This document shows positions 34,655 through 43,617 of a stretch of 64,000 nt of DNA, in pieces. The position numbers and the translations under genes were made by a program. The DNA is taken from positions 62,001 through 126,000 of the forward strand of contig CAVTGA010000001.1 of assembly GCA_963734185.1 (NCBI GenBank), in the 5' to 3' direction. Position 1 is the stretch's first letter, and every line of letters starts with the position of its first letter. The notes below the pieces were generated by a model, which saw nothing but the letters and a program-made list of their open reading frames with translations, did not search any database and had not been told where the DNA came from. The DNA comes from PALSA-894 sp963734185. GTDB taxonomy: Bacteria > Pseudomonadota > Alphaproteobacteria > Rhizobiales > Xanthobacteraceae.

Positions 34655-35537
34655 AATGCTTGCTGATCGCCCGAAGCATCGCGTCGAGGCTTTGCGTCGT
34701 GGCTGCGCGGACATCGTCCTGCTTGCCGAGCTCGCCCATCCGGCGCTGGCGACTGACGGCCGCGTCCGTCATCAGCGGCTCGACTCCGAGCTCGCGTAAC
34801 GTGGCGGCGACCTCTTCCATCTCCTCGGCGCGGCGGATGCCGTGGCTCGCCATGCGCTCGAGGTTGTAGGCGATCGCCTTGTTCCAATCGAACGTCGGAT
34901 AGTTGTTCTTCAGCGACGCCGCGACTTCGTCCGTGATGCCGGCGCGCGCGGCGGCGAGGAAACATTCGGCGGTCAGCGCCTCGATGCCCTTGATCATCAC
35001 GCCGCGGATCATCTTCAGCGCCGCGGCGGCGCCGACCTCATTCGACGCGATGACGCCCTGCATCTCCAGCTCGTCGATCAGCAGCGGCATCACGGCTTGC
35101 GCATGCGGCCCTGCGAGCAGCAGCGGCGTGCGGTGGCGCAACGGGTGGATCGGCGCCAGGATCGCCACGTCGACATAGCGCGCGCTGCCTTCGAGCAGGC
35201 GCGCCGCCGCCTGCTTGCGGCCGGGCGAGACCGAGTTGACGTCGAGATAATAGGGATTGCCGGACAGGTGCGCCGCCACCGACTGCGCCGCTTCGAGGCT
35301 CGACGCTGCGGTCACCGCCGCAACGATGATGTCCGAATGGCGCACCGCGTCGGCCGCCGAGGTCGCGAGCCGTGCACCCATGGTCTTGCCGGCCTGCCTC
35401 AGCCTGGCGCCTTCCTCCTTCGGAAACAGGATGTCCCAGGCCGCGATGCTCTCGACCCCCGCCGCGCGCAGTCCTGCGGCAATGGCCTGGCCGGCTTCCC
35501 CGAAGCCGATGAAGCAGAGGCGCGGCGTGTTCTTCAT
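34650..35537 (-). CDS. NAD(P)-dependent dehydrogenase with DUF1932
   Basis: This 295-aa protein has a 6-phosphogluconate-dehydrogenase-type Rossmann domain (LCFIGFGEAGQAIAAGLRAAG, residues 7-27) and a C-terminal DUF1932 domain (AAALKMIRGVMIKGIEALTAECFLAAA, about 165-190). It lacks the usual substrate loop of HIBADH enzymes. Such proteins occur in aromatic-acid degradation clusters. It is translated toward the intact repeat, whose arm contains its stop codon. Its start overlaps the stop of the thioesterase gene by four bases. Confidence 0.88.
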   Translation of the reverse strand: MKNTPRLCFIGFGEAGQAIAAGLRAAGVESIAAWDILFPKEEGARLRQAGKTMGARLATSAADAVRHSDIIVAAVTAASSLEAAQSVAAHLSGNPYYLDVNSVSPGRKQAAARLLEGSARYVDVAILAPIHPLRHRTPLLLAGPHAQAVMPLLIDELEMQGVIASNEVGAAAALKMIRGVMIKGIEALTAECFLAAARAGITDEVAASLKNNYPTFDWNKAIAYNLERMASHGIRRAEEMEEVAATLRELGVEPLMTDAAVSRQRRMGELGKQDDVRAATTQSLDAMLRAISKHS

Positions 35538-35944
35538 GGGGCTTGCGTAAGCTTGCGTTGAACCCTCTGATCGAAGCGCGCGACGTTGACCACGACGCGC
35601 GTGTGCGTCCCGTCGCCGACGCGTTCCTTGTCGTCGAAGGCTTCGACGCGGAATTCGACCGTGCGTCCCTCGACCTTGGTGACTTGCGCCGTCGCGCGCA
35701 ACCGCATGGTCACGGGGGTCGCCGCATAATGGCCGACGGAAAGATGCGTGCCGAGGCTCTGGTGGCCGGCCGGCAGGAAGCGCTCGATGGCGTCGAGTGC
35801 CGCCGCCTCCATCATGTTGATCATGACCGGCGTCGCCAGCACGTGCACGCGCCCCGAGCCGACGCGCGGTGCGGTATGCTCTTCGCCGACCACGATCTCG
35901 GCCGACCCTTGCAGTCCCGGCCGCAGCGCCGAGAGGTCAATCAT
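35534..35944 (-). CDS. FlK-like hotdog thioesterase
   Basis: This 136-aa enzyme is a hotdog-fold thioesterase of the fluoroacetyl-CoA thioesterase (FlK) type. The catalytic trio is present in the expected places: Thr in ATPVMINMMEAAALDAI (with Glu eight residues later), and His in GTHLSVGHYAATPV. It hydrolyses short acyl-CoA esters, perhaps removing an inhibitory product. It overlaps the dehydrogenase downstream by four bases and the dioxygenase upstream by four bases, so three genes form one coupled unit. Confidence 0.88.
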   Translation of the reverse strand: MIDLSALRPGLQGSAEIVVGEEHTAPRVGSGRVHVLATPVMINMMEAAALDAIERFLPAGHQSLGTHLSVGHYAATPVTMRLRATAQVTKVEGRTVEFRVEAFDDKERVGDGTHTRVVVNVARFDQRVQRKLTQAP

Positions 35945-36900
35945 GGGCCATCACCGGCGGCGTGCCGTGGGTGTGGAACGAACTCGATCGTCTTGAGCCC
36001 CCAGGCCTGTCCCTTCTTGCGCTCCTCCTCGGTCCACACGATCGGCTTCCAGTCCGGCGCGAGGATCAGGCGCGCACCGGCATTGGCCACCTCGACGCGG
36101 TTGCCCCCCGGCTCGTAGACGTAGAGAAAGAAGGTCTGCTGGATCGCATGTTTGTGCGGGCCGGTCTCGATGTAGACGCCGTTCTCGAGGAAAATATCGG
36201 CGGCGCGCAGGATTTCTTCGCGGCTGTCGAGCGCGTAGGTGACGTGATGGAAGCGTCCCGGCGTCGCCGTGTGGTCGCGCGTGTAGGCGAAGTCGTAGGA
36301 CTTGTTGGTCGCCGTCATCCAGATCGCGGCCTCGCTGCCGTCGTCGAGGATGATGGTCTCGGTCAGGCGGAAGCCGAGATAGTCCTCGAAGAAGATGCGG
36401 TTGGCCTTGATGTCGACGGCAAGGCCGTTCCAGTGGTCGAGCCGGCGCACGTTGCAGCCGCGCGCCGGGAAACGCTGCGCCTGGTTCTTCAGCGACGGCT
36501 TCTTGTCCGGCGGCGCGGCGTACCATTCGGTCTCGTAATAAAGCTCGATCACGTGGCCGTCCGGGTCCTGGCAACGATAGGTCTTACCGTGGCCGAGGTC
36601 GCCGTCGCTCCAGCCGAGGCCGAAGGGCGAGCCTTCGAGCTTGGCGGCGCGGCGCTCGAGCGCCTGCGGTGAGCGCGTGCGGTAGGCGACGTGGCCCATC
36701 CCGGACATGTTGGAGGCGGTGAGCTTGAGGCTGTAGCGCTCGTAGTCGTCCCAGCCGCGCAGGTAGGCCGAGGAGCCCTGCCGCCCGCTTTCGGTCATGC
36801 CCATCACGTTGACGAAGAAATGCAGGCTCTCGTCGAACTTCGGGGTGAGCAGTTCGAGATGGCCGAGATGGGCGATGTCGAGGATCGGTTCGTTTTGCAT
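35941..36900 (-). CDS. extradiol-type VOC dioxygenase (catechol 2,3-dioxygenase family)
   Basis: This 319-aa protein has the two-domain VOC fold of type I extradiol dioxygenases. The C-terminal iron ligands are visible as RFHHVTYALD (His) and GGNRVEVANAG (Glu); another His is in RRLDHWNGLAV at the start of the second domain. The enzyme opens a catecholic ring next to the hydroxyls, with iron and oxygen. ATG 36900 matches the domain start. It overlaps the thioesterase by four bases and leads the three-gene unit. It may complete a meta-cleavage pathway with the monooxygenase, hydratase and aldolase at 10.7-22.5 kb; that link is inference. Confidence 0.88.
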   Translation of the reverse strand: MQNEPILDIAHLGHLELLTPKFDESLHFFVNVMGMTESGRQGSSAYLRGWDDYERYSLKLTASNMSGMGHVAYRTRSPQALERRAAKLEGSPFGLGWSDGDLGHGKTYRCQDPDGHVIELYYETEWYAAPPDKKPSLKNQAQRFPARGCNVRRLDHWNGLAVDIKANRIFFEDYLGFRLTETIILDDGSEAAIWMTATNKSYDFAYTRDHTATPGRFHHVTYALDSREEILRAADIFLENGVYIETGPHKHAIQQTFFLYVYEPGGNRVEVANAGARLILAPDWKPIVWTEEERKKGQAWGLKTIEFVPHPRHAAGDGP

Positions 36901-36987
36901 CGCCGGATTGATGGCACGCGGATGGCGCGGCCGTGAAGCATCGCAGGTGCCTATGCCATGGTCTTTCTGCCTAATTTTTAGTCGCTT

Positions 36988-37010
36988 GTGCCTGCCCATA
37001 TTGTAGGCAC
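36988..37010. promoter_or_regulatory. inverted repeat between divergent genes
   Basis: GTGCCT and AGGCAC, spaced by 11 bases, form a 23-base palindrome 88 bases upstream of the dioxygenase and 140 bases upstream of urtA. It may be an operator for either gene. Confidence 0.4.
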
Positions 37011-37068
37011 GATGCGACATGCCCGGATTCCTGCTGCTGATTCAACGAATTGTGAGTCCCGCCCAGCT

Positions 37069-37083
37069 TGGCACGGCCCTTGC
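37069..37083 (+). promoter_or_regulatory. sigma-54 promoter of the urea operon
   Basis: TGGCAC-GGCCC-TTGC has the GG and GC of the -24/-12 sigma-54 consensus (TGGCAC-N5-TTGC) at the correct spacing. Transcription should begin about 12 bases on, leaving a leader of about 55 bases before urtA. This fits nitrogen-limitation control through NtrC. Confidence 0.75.
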
Positions 37084-37149
37084 CATCCTGGACCTGCGCG
37101 TTGGCCCTCCCGGGTTCGAAATGCGCGCGTCAACGCAGAGGGATTCTCG

Positions 37150-38439
37150 ATGCACCACGCTACTCCCATGACCCGCCGTTGGCTGATGGCCACGGCCGGG
37201 CTTGCTTTCGGGCTCGCGGCCGTATTGCCGGCCAGCGCCCAGGACACCATCAAGGTCGGCATCCTGCATTCGCTTTCGGGCACCATGGCGATCAGCGAGA
37301 CCACGCTGAAGGACACCATGCTGTTCCTCATCGACGAGCAGAACAAGAAGGGCGGCCTGCTCGGCAAGAAGCTCGAAGCGGTGGTGGTGGATCCCGCCTC
37401 GAACTGGCCGCTGTTCGCCGAGAAGGCGCGCGAACTGATCACCAAAGAGAAGGTCGCGGCCGTGTTCGGCTGCTGGACTTCGGTGTCGCGCAAGTCGGTG
37501 CTGCCGGTGTTCAAGGAGCTCAATTCGATCCTGTTCTATCCGGTGCAGTACGAAGGCGAGGAGAGCGAGCGCAACGTGTTCTATACCGGCGCCGCGCCGA
37601 ACCAGCAGGCGATCCCGGCGGTCGACTACCTGATGAAGGAAGAGAAGGTGCAGCGCTGGGTGCTCGCCGGCACCGACTACGTCTATCCGCGCACCACCAA
37701 CAAGATCCTCGAAGCCTACCTGAAGTCAAAGGGCGTCGCGGACGCCGACATCATGATCAACTATACGCCGTTCGGCCACGCCGACTGGCAGACCATCGTC
37801 GCCGACATCAAGCGGTTCGGCTCGGCGGGCAAGAAGACCGCGATCGTGTCGACCATCAACGGCGATGCCAACGTGCCGTTCTACAAGGAGCTCGGCAATC
37901 AGGGCGTCAAGGCCAAGGACATCCCGTCGGTCGCGTTCTCGGTCGGCGAGGAGGAACTGGCCGGCGTCGACACCAAGCCGCTGCTCGGGCACCTGGCCGC
38001 GTGGAACTACTTCCAGTCGATCGACAAGCCGATCAACAAGGAATTCATCGCCAAGTGGAAGGCCTTCACCAAGAACGACAAGCGCGTCACCAACGACCCG
38101 ATGGAAGCTCACGTGATCGGCTTCGCCATGTGGGTCGAGGCGGTGAAGAAGGCCGGCACCACCGATCCCGACAAGGTGATCGACGCCGTGGTCGGCATCA
38201 AGGTGCCCAATCTGACCGGCGGCATCTCGGAAATGCTCCCCAACCATCACATCACCAAGCCGGTGTTCATCGGCGAAGTGCGCGCCGACGGCCAGTTCGA
38301 CGTGGTGTGGCAGACCCCCGGTCTCGTGCCCGGCGACGCCTGGTCCAAGGAGCTTCCCGGCTCGAAGGACCTGATCGGCGACTGGGTCACGCTCAAGTGC
38401 GGCAACTATAACACCGTCACCAAGAAGTGCGGTAGCTGA
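37150..38439 (+). CDS. urtA: urea ABC transporter substrate-binding protein
   Basis: UrtA is the periplasmic urea-binding protein of the high-affinity UrtABCDE importer. The 429-aa protein has a twin-arginine-like signal (MTRRWLMATAGLAFGLAAVLPASA) and the amide-binding fold: TIKVGILHSLSGTMAISE, VAAVFGCWTSVSRKSVLPVFKE, LFYPVQYEGEESERNVFYTGAAPNQQ. These sequences are diagnostic of UrtA against other LivK-type proteins. ATG 37150 is preferred, with AGAGGGATT upstream; 37168 is an alternative. It is followed by a hairpin before urtB. Confidence 0.97.
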   Translation: MHHATPMTRRWLMATAGLAFGLAAVLPASAQDTIKVGILHSLSGTMAISETTLKDTMLFLIDEQNKKGGLLGKKLEAVVVDPASNWPLFAEKARELITKEKVAAVFGCWTSVSRKSVLPVFKELNSILFYPVQYEGEESERNVFYTGAAPNQQAIPAVDYLMKEEKVQRWVLAGTDYVYPRTTNKILEAYLKSKGVADADIMINYTPFGHADWQTIVADIKRFGSAGKKTAIVSTINGDANVPFYKELGNQGVKAKDIPSVAFSVGEEELAGVDTKPLLGHLAAWNYFQSIDKPINKEFIAKWKAFTKNDKRVTNDPMEAHVIGFAMWVEAVKKAGTTDPDKVIDAVVGIKVPNLTGGISEMLPNHHITKPVFIGEVRADGQFDVVWQTPGLVPGDAWSKELPGSKDLIGDWVTLKCGNYNTVTKKCGS

Positions 38440-38467
38440 CGCCAGGCGGTCTGCTCTGATAGTCTCT

Positions 38468-38493
38468 GGAGGCGGCGGGCGACCGCCGCCTCC
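38468..38493 (+). terminator. strong hairpin between urtA and urtB
   Basis: GGAGGCGGCGG and CCGCCGCCTCC form a perfect 11-bp stem closed by a GCGA tetraloop. There is no T-run. Such hairpins after the binding-protein gene commonly stabilise that part of the message or cause partial termination, giving more binding protein than permease. Confidence 0.75.
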
Positions 38494-38514
38494 TGCCCAT
38501 GCTGGGATCCATCG

Positions 38515-40137
38515 ATGTCTGCTCTGTGCGATCGCATCGTTGCGCTCGTGGTCGCCCTCGGCTTGGCTTTCGCCGGCGCACCCGCGGCCAATGCGCAAGG
38601 CGACAGGCAAGCCTACGAAGCCGCGCTCGCGGGTTTCACGGCCGACAGTTTCAACGATACCGATGCCGCCATCTCCGCGGTCGCGGCAAGCGGCAACCCG
38701 CTCGCCGCGGAGATCATCGAGGCGCTGCAGGACGGCCGCCTCCAGTTCAGTCCGGAGCAGAAAAAGGTCTATTTCCGCGACAAGGCCGGCGCCGTACGCG
38801 AGGCCGCGACCGGTGCGACGGCGGCAAGCCTGCCCGCCGACCTGAGGAACGTGCGGCTCAACAACCGGCTGCGCCGCAGCGTCGAGGCGGCGCTCGGTGG
38901 CCTGACCCTGCTCGCCGCCGATCCGGCCAAACGGCTTGAAGCCGCACAGGCGGTGTTCAAATCGCGTGACGCGAACGCGCTCGCGACGCTCGACACGGCG
39001 ATCGCCAGGGAAGCCGAGCCGCGCGTGAAGCGCGCGCTCAGTGAAGCGCGCGCAGCCGTCATCCTCAACCAGGCCGACGCCAAGGAAACCGACAAGCTCG
39101 CCGCCGTCGCCGCCATCCGCGAGCGCGCCGATCAGGATGCGCGCGGACTTCTCGCCGGATTGCCCGCGAACCAGCCGGCGAGCGTCCAGCGCGCGGCGGC
39201 CGATGCCATTGCGGCGATCGACAACCGGCTCGCCTTGTGGAGCCTGGCGCAGAACACCTGGTACGGGCTCTCGCTCGGTTCGGTGCTCCTCCTCGCCGCC
39301 ATCGGCCTCGCCATCACGTTCGGCGTGATGGGCGTCATCAACATGGCGCACGGCGAGATGGTGATGCTCGGTGCCTACACCACGTTCGTGGTGCAGGAGG
39401 TGATCCGCGCGCGCAACCCGGCGCTGTTCGACTATTCGCTCTTGATCGCGGTGCCGCTCGCCTTCATGGTCGCCGGCCTGGTCGGCATCCTGATCGAGCG
39501 CGGCATCATCCGCTTCCTCTACGGCCGGCCGCTGGAGACGCTGCTCGCGACCTGGGGGCTCTCGCTCATCCTGCAACAGGCGGTGCGCACCGGCTTCGGA
39601 CCGACCAACCGCGAAGTCGGCAACCCGTCATGGATGAGCGGCAATTTCGACCTCGGAGGACTGTCGATCACCTATAATCGGCTGTGGATCATCGTGTTCA
39701 CCCTCGTGGTGTTCGTGGCCCTGCTCGCGCTGCTGCGGTTCACGCGGCTCGGCCTCGAAATGCGCGCCGTGACGCAGAACCGTGCCATGGCGGCCTCGAT
39801 GGGCATCCGCACCGCGCGCATCGACGCGCTCACCTTCGGGCTGGGGTCCGGCATCGCCGGCATCGCCGGTGTCGCGCTGTCGCAGATCGACAACGTCAGT
39901 CCCAACCTCGGCCAGGGCTACATCATCGATAGCTTCCTCGTCGTCGTGTTCGGCGGCGTCGGAAACCTTTGGGGGACGCTGGTCGGCGCCTTCACGCTCG
40001 GCATCGCCAACAAGTTCCTTGAGCCGTTCGCCGGCGCCGTGCTCGGCAAGATCGCCATCCTCGTATTGATCATCCTGTTCATCCAGAAGCGCCCGCGCGG
40101 GCTGTTCGCCCTCAAGGGCCGGGCGGTGGAGGCATGA
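38515..40137 (+). CDS. urtB: urea ABC transporter permease UrtB
   Basis: UrtB is one of two inner-membrane permeases of the urea importer. The 540-aa protein is long because it has the usual UrtB N-terminal soluble, signal-peptide-led region (about residues 1-235, with helical repeats such as AAVAAIRERADQDARGLLAGL). A LivH-type permease with about eight membrane helices follows, from LGSVLLLAAIGLAITFGVMGVINMAHGEMVMLGAY to GNLWGTLVGAFTLGIANKFLE. It overlaps urtC by four bases. Confidence 0.96.
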   Translation: MSALCDRIVALVVALGLAFAGAPAANAQGDRQAYEAALAGFTADSFNDTDAAISAVAASGNPLAAEIIEALQDGRLQFSPEQKKVYFRDKAGAVREAATGATAASLPADLRNVRLNNRLRRSVEAALGGLTLLAADPAKRLEAAQAVFKSRDANALATLDTAIAREAEPRVKRALSEARAAVILNQADAKETDKLAAVAAIRERADQDARGLLAGLPANQPASVQRAAADAIAAIDNRLALWSLAQNTWYGLSLGSVLLLAAIGLAITFGVMGVINMAHGEMVMLGAYTTFVVQEVIRARNPALFDYSLLIAVPLAFMVAGLVGILIERGIIRFLYGRPLETLLATWGLSLILQQAVRTGFGPTNREVGNPSWMSGNFDLGGLSITYNRLWIIVFTLVVFVALLALLRFTRLGLEMRAVTQNRAMAASMGIRTARIDALTFGLGSGIAGIAGVALSQIDNVSPNLGQGYIIDSFLVVVFGGVGNLWGTLVGAFTLGIANKFLEPFAGAVLGKIAILVLIILFIQKRPRGLFALKGRAVEA

Positions 40138-41288
40138 CCTCCTCGCCGCTGATGCGCGCGCTCGACCGCGGCACCGTCCTGTTCGTCGTCCTGCTTGTGG
40201 CGATCGCGATAGTCGTACCGGCGCTCAACCTGCTGCTGCCGCCAGGCTCGCCGTTTCATGTTCCGACCTACTTGGTCGCGCTCTGGGGCAAGTATGTCTG
40301 CTATGCGCTGCTCGCGCTCTCGATCGATCTGATCTGGGGTTATTGCGGCATCCTCTCGCTCGGACACGGCGCGTTCTTCGCGCTCGGCGGCTACGCCATG
40401 GGCATGTACCTGATGCGCCAGATCGGCACGCGCGGCGTCTACGCGCATCCGGCCCTGCCCGACTTCATGGTATTCCTGAACTGGAAGGAGCTGCCGGTCT
40501 TCTGGTACGGCTTCGATCACTTCGGCTACGCCGTGCTGATGGTGGTGCTGGTGCCGGGCGTGCTCGCCTTCGTGTTCGGCTGGTTCGCGTTCCGCAGCCG
40601 CGTCACCGGTGTCTATCTTTCGATCATCACCCAGGCGCTGACCTTCGCGCTGATGCTCGGCTTCTTCCGCAACAATTTCGGCTTCGGCGGCAACAACGGG
40701 CTCACCGACTTCAAGGAAATCCTCGGCTTCAACGTGCAGGCGCAGTCGACGCGCGCGGCCCTGTTCGCGATCTCGGTCGTCGCGCTCGCGCTCGGTTTCA
40801 TCATCTGCCGCGTCATCGTCGCGTCCAAGCTCGGCATGGTGCTGGTCTCGATCCGCGACGCCGAGGCGCGCACGCGCTTCCTCGGTTACCGGGTCGAATC
40901 CTACAAGCTGTTCGTGTTCACGCTCTCGGCCTGCATGGCGGGCGTCGCCGGCGCGCTCTACGTGCCGCAGGTCGGCATCATCAATCCGAGCGAGTTCGCG
41001 CCGGCCAATTCGATCGAAGCCGTGATCTGGGTCGCGGTCGGCGGCCGCGGCACGCTCACCGGCGCGATCCTCGGCGCGGTGCTGGTGAACTACGGCAAGA
41101 CCACGTTCACCTCCGGCGTGCTCGCGCCCTACTGGCTGTTCGTGCTCGGCGCCCTGTTCGTGCTGGTCACGCTGCTGCTGCCGCGCGGCATCGTCGGCAC
41201 GATCCGGCACTATGCGAGCGCTTGGCGCGAACGCAAGATCGCGGCAGGCGAGCGCCTGTCGGAGCCCGCGCCCAAGCCGGCGGAGTAG
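40134..41288 (+). CDS. urtC: urea ABC transporter permease UrtC
   Basis: UrtC is the LivM-type inner-membrane permease of the urea importer. The 384-aa protein has about ten membrane helices with LALSIDLIWGYCGILSLGHGAFFALGGYAMG near the start and ATP-binding coupling region SIRDAEARTRFLGYRVESYKLFVFTLSAC. The C-terminus has GVLAPYWLFVLGALFVLVTLLLPRGI. Its ATG overlaps the urtB stop by four bases, and urtD begins three bases after its stop. Confidence 0.96.
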   Translation: MTSSPLMRALDRGTVLFVVLLVAIAIVVPALNLLLPPGSPFHVPTYLVALWGKYVCYALLALSIDLIWGYCGILSLGHGAFFALGGYAMGMYLMRQIGTRGVYAHPALPDFMVFLNWKELPVFWYGFDHFGYAVLMVVLVPGVLAFVFGWFAFRSRVTGVYLSIITQALTFALMLGFFRNNFGFGGNNGLTDFKEILGFNVQAQSTRAALFAISVVALALGFIICRVIVASKLGMVLVSIRDAEARTRFLGYRVESYKLFVFTLSACMAGVAGALYVPQVGIINPSEFAPANSIEAVIWVAVGGRGTLTGAILGAVLVNYGKTTFTSGVLAPYWLFVLGALFVLVTLLLPRGIVGTIRHYASAWRERKIAAGERLSEPAPKPAE

Positions 41289-41291
41289 GCG

Positions 41292-42044
41292 ATGGAGGCG
41301 CGCACCACCTCGGCGCTGCTCTATCTCGATGCGGTCACCGTGTCGTTCGACGGCTTCCGCGCGCTCAACGACCTCTCGCTTGCGGTCGAGCCGGGCGAGA
41401 TGCGCGCCATCATCGGGCCGAACGGCGCCGGCAAGACCACCATGATGGACGTGATCACCGGCAAGACGCGACCCGACAAGGGCGACGTGTTCTTCGACGG
41501 CGCGTTCGATCTCACCATGCTCGACGAGACGCAGATCGCCGCGCTCGGCATCGGCCGCAAGTTCCAGAAGCCGACCGTATTCGAGATGCATACGGTGGAG
41601 GACAATCTGCGCTTGGCGCTGAAGGGCGAGCGTAGCGCGCGCAAGACGCTGGTGTGGCGCGAAAGCTCGGCCGAACGGACGCGCATCGACCAGATCCTCG
41701 ATATCACCCGGCTCGGCCTGGTGCGTGCGCGCGTGGCGGGGAGCCTGTCGCACGGGCAGAAGCAATGGCTCGAGATCGGGATGCTGCTGGCGCAGGATCC
41801 GAAGCTCCTGCTGGTCGACGAGCCGGTCGCCGGCATGACCGACACGGAGACGCATCAGACCGCAGAGCTGCTGCGGGAGATCAACCGGAATAAGACCGTG
41901 GTGGTGGTCGAGCACGACATGACTTTCGTGCGTGCGCTCGGCGTCAAGGTCACGGTGCTGCACGAGGGCTCGGTGCTGGCCGAAGGCTCGATCGATCAGG
42001 TGTCGTCGAACGAGCGCGTGATCGAAGTGTATTTGGGACGGTAG
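41292..42044 (+). CDS. urtD: urea ABC transporter ATPase UrtD
   Basis: UrtD is a LivG-type ATPase of the urea importer. The 250-aa protein has Walker A at about residues 46-53 (GPNGAGKTTMMD), signature SLSHGQKQWLEIGML, and Walker B LLLVDEPVAGMTDTE. The signature SHGQ is a conserved UrtD variant of the usual SGGQ. It precedes urtE by six bases. Confidence 0.96.
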   Translation: MEARTTSALLYLDAVTVSFDGFRALNDLSLAVEPGEMRAIIGPNGAGKTTMMDVITGKTRPDKGDVFFDGAFDLTMLDETQIAALGIGRKFQKPTVFEMHTVEDNLRLALKGERSARKTLVWRESSAERTRIDQILDITRLGLVRARVAGSLSHGQKQWLEIGMLLAQDPKLLLVDEPVAGMTDTETHQTAELLREINRNKTVVVVEHDMTFVRALGVKVTVLHEGSVLAEGSIDQVSSNERVIEVYLGR

Positions 42045-42050
42045 CCGATC

Positions 42051-42746
42051 ATGCTTAACGTGAGCTCGATCGACTTGCACTACGGCGCCGCGCAGGCGCT
42101 GCGCGCGGTCTCGCTCAAAGCGGAGGCCGGCAAGGTCACGTGCGTGCTCGGCCGCAACGGCGTCGGCAAGACCAGCCTGCTGCGCGCCATCGTCGGGCAG
42201 CACCCGATCAGCAAGGGCTCGATCACGCTCGGCGGCGACGACATCACGCGGCTGAAACCCTACGAGCGCGCGCGCCGCGGCATCGCCTTCGTGCCGCAGG
42301 GGCGCGAGATCTTTCCGCTGCTGACGGTGGAGGAAAACCTCGAGACCGGCTTTGCGCCGCTCAAACGCGAGGAGCGCGAGATCCCGAATGACGTCTACTC
42401 GCTGTTCCCGGTGCTCAAGGACATGCTGCGCCGACGCGGCGGCGACCTTTCCGGCGGCCAGCAGCAGCAGCTTGCGATCGGCCGCGCCCTGGTCATGCGG
42501 CCGCGCATCCTGCTGCTCGACGAGCCGACCGAGGGCATCCAACCCTCGATCATCAAGGACATCGGCCGCGCCATCGCCTATCTGCGCAATCTCGGGCAGA
42601 TCGCGATCGTGCTGGTGGAACAGTATCTCGACTTCGCGCGCGAGCTCGGCGACCACTTCGCGGTCATGGATCGCGGCCAGGTAGTCTACGCCTGCACGCG
42701 CGACACGATCGACGAGAGCGCCCTCAAGCGGGCGATGTCGATCTGA
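42051..42746 (+). CDS. urtE: urea ABC transporter ATPase UrtE
   Basis: UrtE is the second, LivF-type ATPase of the urea importer. The 231-aa protein has Walker A GRNGVGKTSLL (about 34-44), signature DLSGGQQQQLAIGRALV, and Walker B ILLLDEPTEGIQPSIIKDIG. It ends four bases before ureD, joining urea import and urease genes in one transcript. Confidence 0.96.
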   Translation: MLNVSSIDLHYGAAQALRAVSLKAEAGKVTCVLGRNGVGKTSLLRAIVGQHPISKGSITLGGDDITRLKPYERARRGIAFVPQGREIFPLLTVEENLETGFAPLKREEREIPNDVYSLFPVLKDMLRRRGGDLSGGQQQQLAIGRALVMRPRILLLDEPTEGIQPSIIKDIGRAIAYLRNLGQIAIVLVEQYLDFARELGDHFAVMDRGQVVYACTRDTIDESALKRAMSI

Positions 42747-42750
42747 TGCC

Positions 42751-43605
42751 ATGTTCGAGGATTGCGGCGTGACCATCGCGACGGCCGCAAAGGAAAACGA
42801 CGCGGTTTTCGCCGCCAACCGCGCGGTCGGGCACGTGTCGTTCGCCGTCAGGGCGCGGCAGGGTATGACACGTCGCGCGCGCGTGCACGAGCATGGCTCG
42901 TTACGGGTGCGCTTCCCCGGCCCCGCCGCGGATGAGCTGGAAGCGATGCTCGTCAACACGGCGGGGGGCGTCGCCGGCGGGGATCGCTTTGCAATCGATG
43001 TCGAGGCAGGCAAGGGGACCCGTCTCGTGGTCGGAACCGCAGCCGCCGAGAAGGTCTACCGCACGCTCGGAGCCGACGCGCAAATCGACGTGAAGCTGGA
43101 CTTGGCCGCAGGCGCTGCGCTGGCCTGGATGCCACAGGAGACGATCCTGTTCGATCGTGCGCGTCTTGCGCGCACGATCGGGGTGGAGATGGCTCCTGAC
43201 GCGAGCCTGCTGCTCGCCGAGGCCATCGTGTTCGGCCGTTCCGGCATGGGCGAGGCGGTAACGCAGGGCGCGCTGGTCGATCATTGGCGCGTACGCCGGG
43301 ACGGAAAGCTGCTTTACGCCGAGACGGTGCGGCTCGACGGCGCGATCGCGGCAAAACTTGGCGAACCGGCGGTCGCCAAGGGCGGCGTCGCTGTCGCAAC
43401 GGTTCTGGTCATACCCGGTGACGAAGCGGCGGTTTCGGCCGTCCGCGCGATGGGAGCGCAATTTGCCGGCGAGGTTTGCGCGTCGTCCTGGAACGGTCTC
43501 GCCGTCGTGCGGCTGTGCGCGGCCGACGGGGCGACGTTGCGCCGCGACCTGATCAAGGTTCTGATGGCGCTGCGCGGCTCGCTGCCGCGGCTTTGGCTCA
43601 ACTGA
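42751..43605 (+). CDS. ureD: urease accessory protein UreD
   Basis: UreD is the scaffold that holds apo-urease (UreABC) while UreF and UreG deliver nickel. The 284-aa protein has the family motifs VNTAGGVAGGDRFAIDVEAGKGTRLVVGTAAAEKVYR (about 69-105) and LAWMPQETILFDRARLARTIGVEM (about 125-148). The ATG lies four bases after urtE. It precedes ureA by 12 bases. Confidence 0.95.
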   Translation: MFEDCGVTIATAAKENDAVFAANRAVGHVSFAVRARQGMTRRARVHEHGSLRVRFPGPAADELEAMLVNTAGGVAGGDRFAIDVEAGKGTRLVVGTAAAEKVYRTLGADAQIDVKLDLAAGAALAWMPQETILFDRARLARTIGVEMAPDASLLLAEAIVFGRSGMGEAVTQGALVDHWRVRRDGKLLYAETVRLDGAIAAKLGEPAVAKGGVAVATVLVIPGDEAAVSAVRAMGAQFAGEVCASSWNGLAVVRLCAADGATLRRDLIKVLMALRGSLPRLWLN

Positions 43606-43617
43606 CGGAACGTTGGC

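Noticed and set aside
36988..37010. NtrC binding site
   Set aside because: Half-sites are in the reverse order (GTGCCT...AGGCAC) to the NtrC pattern GCAC...GTGC and spacing differs; kept only as a generic palindrome.
39918..43013. 1031-codon open frame opposite urtB-urtE
   Set aside because: Low complexity, rich in His, Arg, Asp and Glu, and fully overlapped by five recognised urea-transport and urease genes; a shadow frame.
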